This document shows positions 62,981-64,000 of a DNA stretch of 64,000 bases, one piece after another. The DNA is taken from assembly GCA_025331565.1 (NCBI GenBank), contig JAFREQ010000157.1, forward strand, positions 992,001-1,056,000, given 5' to 3'. The position numbers and the translations under genes are program-made. Position 1 is the stretch's first letter. The number at the start of each line of letters is the position of its first letter. Under the pieces are notes generated by a model. It ran no database searches. It worked only from the letters and a program-made list of their open reading frames with translations, and was not told where the DNA came from. Origin of the DNA: Holacanthus passer (Eukaryota > Chordata > Actinopteri > Pomacanthidae).

Positions 62981-63228
62981 ATCTTATACAACCAGCAAAG
63001 CGTGGAAGTGCAGGGAAACCTGAAGAGGAGGCTGATCACACAGCTGCAGCCAGACACAGACTACTCTTTTGTGCTGACAAGCAGGGGCAACATCGCTGGG
63101 GGTCTGCAGCAGCAGGTGTCCATCCGCACTGCCCCTGACCTGATCAAGACCAAGCCCAGCACACATCAGGCTCAGGGTGGCAAGATGACAATCAACCTGC
63201 CTAAGGTCCAGACCACCACACGTGTCAG
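62981..63228 (+). CDS. ptprf: ptprf exon: FN8, C-terminal part and start of the membrane-proximal region
   Basis: 248 nt, phase 0 in and phase 2 out (AG|GTCAGT). It encodes ILYNQQSVEVQGNLKRRLIT, QLQPDTDYSFVLTSRGNIAG and GLQQQVSIRTAPDLIKTKPS, finishing FN8, then HQAQGGKMTINLPKVQTTTR VR. The last part begins the region that in LAR leads to the furin-type cleavage site and transmembrane helix, which lie beyond the window. The following exon (expected to start at the W-F-Y-I-V stretch) is not found before 64000. Confidence 0.95.
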
Positions 63229-64000
63229 GTCAGTACTGAGACACGTAGGACCGAACGCACAGGCCAGCTCTGACTTTGGGTCCAACAATAGATGATTGTT
63301 TTCTTGATTTATCAACAGAGGTTATGTAGCTTCATTTGTATTTGAGTCTTGCTGCTACAGTAGTCAAACTTTCCATCAGAAATCATTTAAGTGTAACCCC
63401 TTCAGGCCTCCTGTGTAAAATGTTAACAGGATCCTGATGTATATATTATTGCCAGCTAGTATTGAAAGTGTTATTTCTCAACACTCTTACTGTGACACTA
63501 AGAATATGGTGACATTTAAGCTTGGCAACTTTATTTTTACATAAATTTGTCTAAATGTGATAAACAAACATCCAGCAGTTAAATCACAGAATCATTTAAT
63601 CATTGACAGTTAATAAAAAGGACATTTTCAGTTTCAATTTAGGGAAAGTTCAAATGTATAAACATTACGAAATTCAAAAATCAAATTAAATCAAAACTGT
63701 TAAATAAAGACAAGGAATGAACAAAGGAATTTGTACTTGACATTTTGGGGCTTGTCTGTGGTCTTGGGCCCCTAAACGGCCACTTGGTGTCAAAAAACAT
63801 TGTCCTTCAGGAGCTGAAATACCTTTATAACAGCAGCAGCAGCCCAAGTGGCGCACTTGTATCTGATCAATACTAAACCTATTTTGAAACTTAAAACTGC
63901 AACTTTTAGCCTCAGCCAACTTTACACCTACAGCTGATGATAATCAAGACTTTTACCATCAGGTCGAGCTGTATTATCTTTTGACTCAAATTGTTAAGAG
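63229..64000 (+). other. Start of the next intron, runs off the window
   Basis: At least 772 bp of phase-2 intron after a GTCAGT donor. It is AT-rich with a short CAG run at 63831-63842. No exon for the membrane-proximal region was found. Confidence 0.85.

Larger units (their letters stand above)
9340..63228 (+). other. ptprf: LAR-type receptor tyrosine phosphatase gene, ectodomain part (partial locus)
   Basis: This spans all the coding exons seen. Joined, they give Ig1-Ig2-Ig3 followed by eight FN domains, the LAR/PTPdelta/PTPsigma architecture of type I membrane receptors that act in axon guidance, synapse organisation and cell adhesion. PTPRF is favoured over PTPRS and PTPRD because of LAR-like stretches such as SSLGMIEATAQVTVK in Ig3, TETTATSVTLTWDSGN in FN1 and IEARTAQS ending FN3. 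All splice junctions are AG/GT and all phases agree. The signal-peptide exon and everything from the transmembrane segment on, including both phosphatase domains, lie outside the window. The paralogue (ptprfa or ptprfb) is undecided. The family call is very secure; the PTPRF assignment is from recalled family sequence, not from a tree. Confidence 0.93.

Noticed and set aside
1..64000. CRISPR arrays, bacterial operons, rRNA or tRNA genes
   Set aside because: No regularly spaced repeats and no RNA gene structure were seen. The only tRNA-like sequence is the SINE head at 13400. The window is a spliced vertebrate gene.

Overview
This window is vertebrate, almost certainly teleost, nuclear DNA. 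It carries one recognisable gene, read on the + strand: a LAR-family (type IIa) receptor protein tyrosine phosphatase, closest to PTPRF/LAR. Seventeen coding segments can be placed between 9340 and 63228. They join in one uninterrupted frame of 3,316 nt (about 1,105 codons), and every junction is AG/GT with matching phase. They encode Ig1-Ig3 and all eight fibronectin type III (FN) domains of the ectodomain. The signal-peptide exon lies before base 1. The transmembrane segment and the two phosphatase domains lie beyond base 64000. Teleosts usually carry two copies of this gene (ptprfa and ptprfb), and this window alone cannot say which one this is.

Layout: 1-9339 is upstream intron. Ig1 is split over 9340-9485 and 10431-10572. 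A 21.6-kb intron follows, then Ig2 (32210-32398 and 36734-36844), Ig3 (44069-44338), FN1+FN2 in one exon (45235-45816), FN3 (46284-46417 and 47021-47165), FN4 (50524-50829), FN5 (51687-51880 and 60322-60439), FN6+FN7 in one exon (60803-61375) and FN8 (62177-62277 and 62981-63228). Three very short in-frame exons sit at the positions where LAR-family receptors carry alternative inserts. They are an 18-nt exon for GGTPIR inside Ig2 (34257-34274), a 12-nt candidate for DQRE between Ig2 and Ig3 (40455-40466), and a 27-nt exon for WNIEESTEH inside FN5 (57274-57300). In this family such inserts tune binding to synaptic and matrix partners.

Most of the window (about 95 percent) is intron. It holds a tRNA-derived SINE (about 13400-13733), a hAT-type MITE with a perfect 8-bp target duplication (45870-45994), a larger decayed hAT-type element (11002-11746), a TTAA-flanked MITE with about 27-bp inverted ends (55620-56376), a split copy of an abundant fish repeat (24897-25590), and many CA, GA and ATCT microsatellites. 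No second protein-coding gene, RNA gene or CRISPR array was found.

The most unusual local feature is a 32-bp tandem duplication sitting exactly on the 5' splice site of the first Ig2 exon (32396-32459). It creates a second donor, and its use would introduce an immediate stop codon. It lies in the intron just upstream of the GGTPIR microexon.
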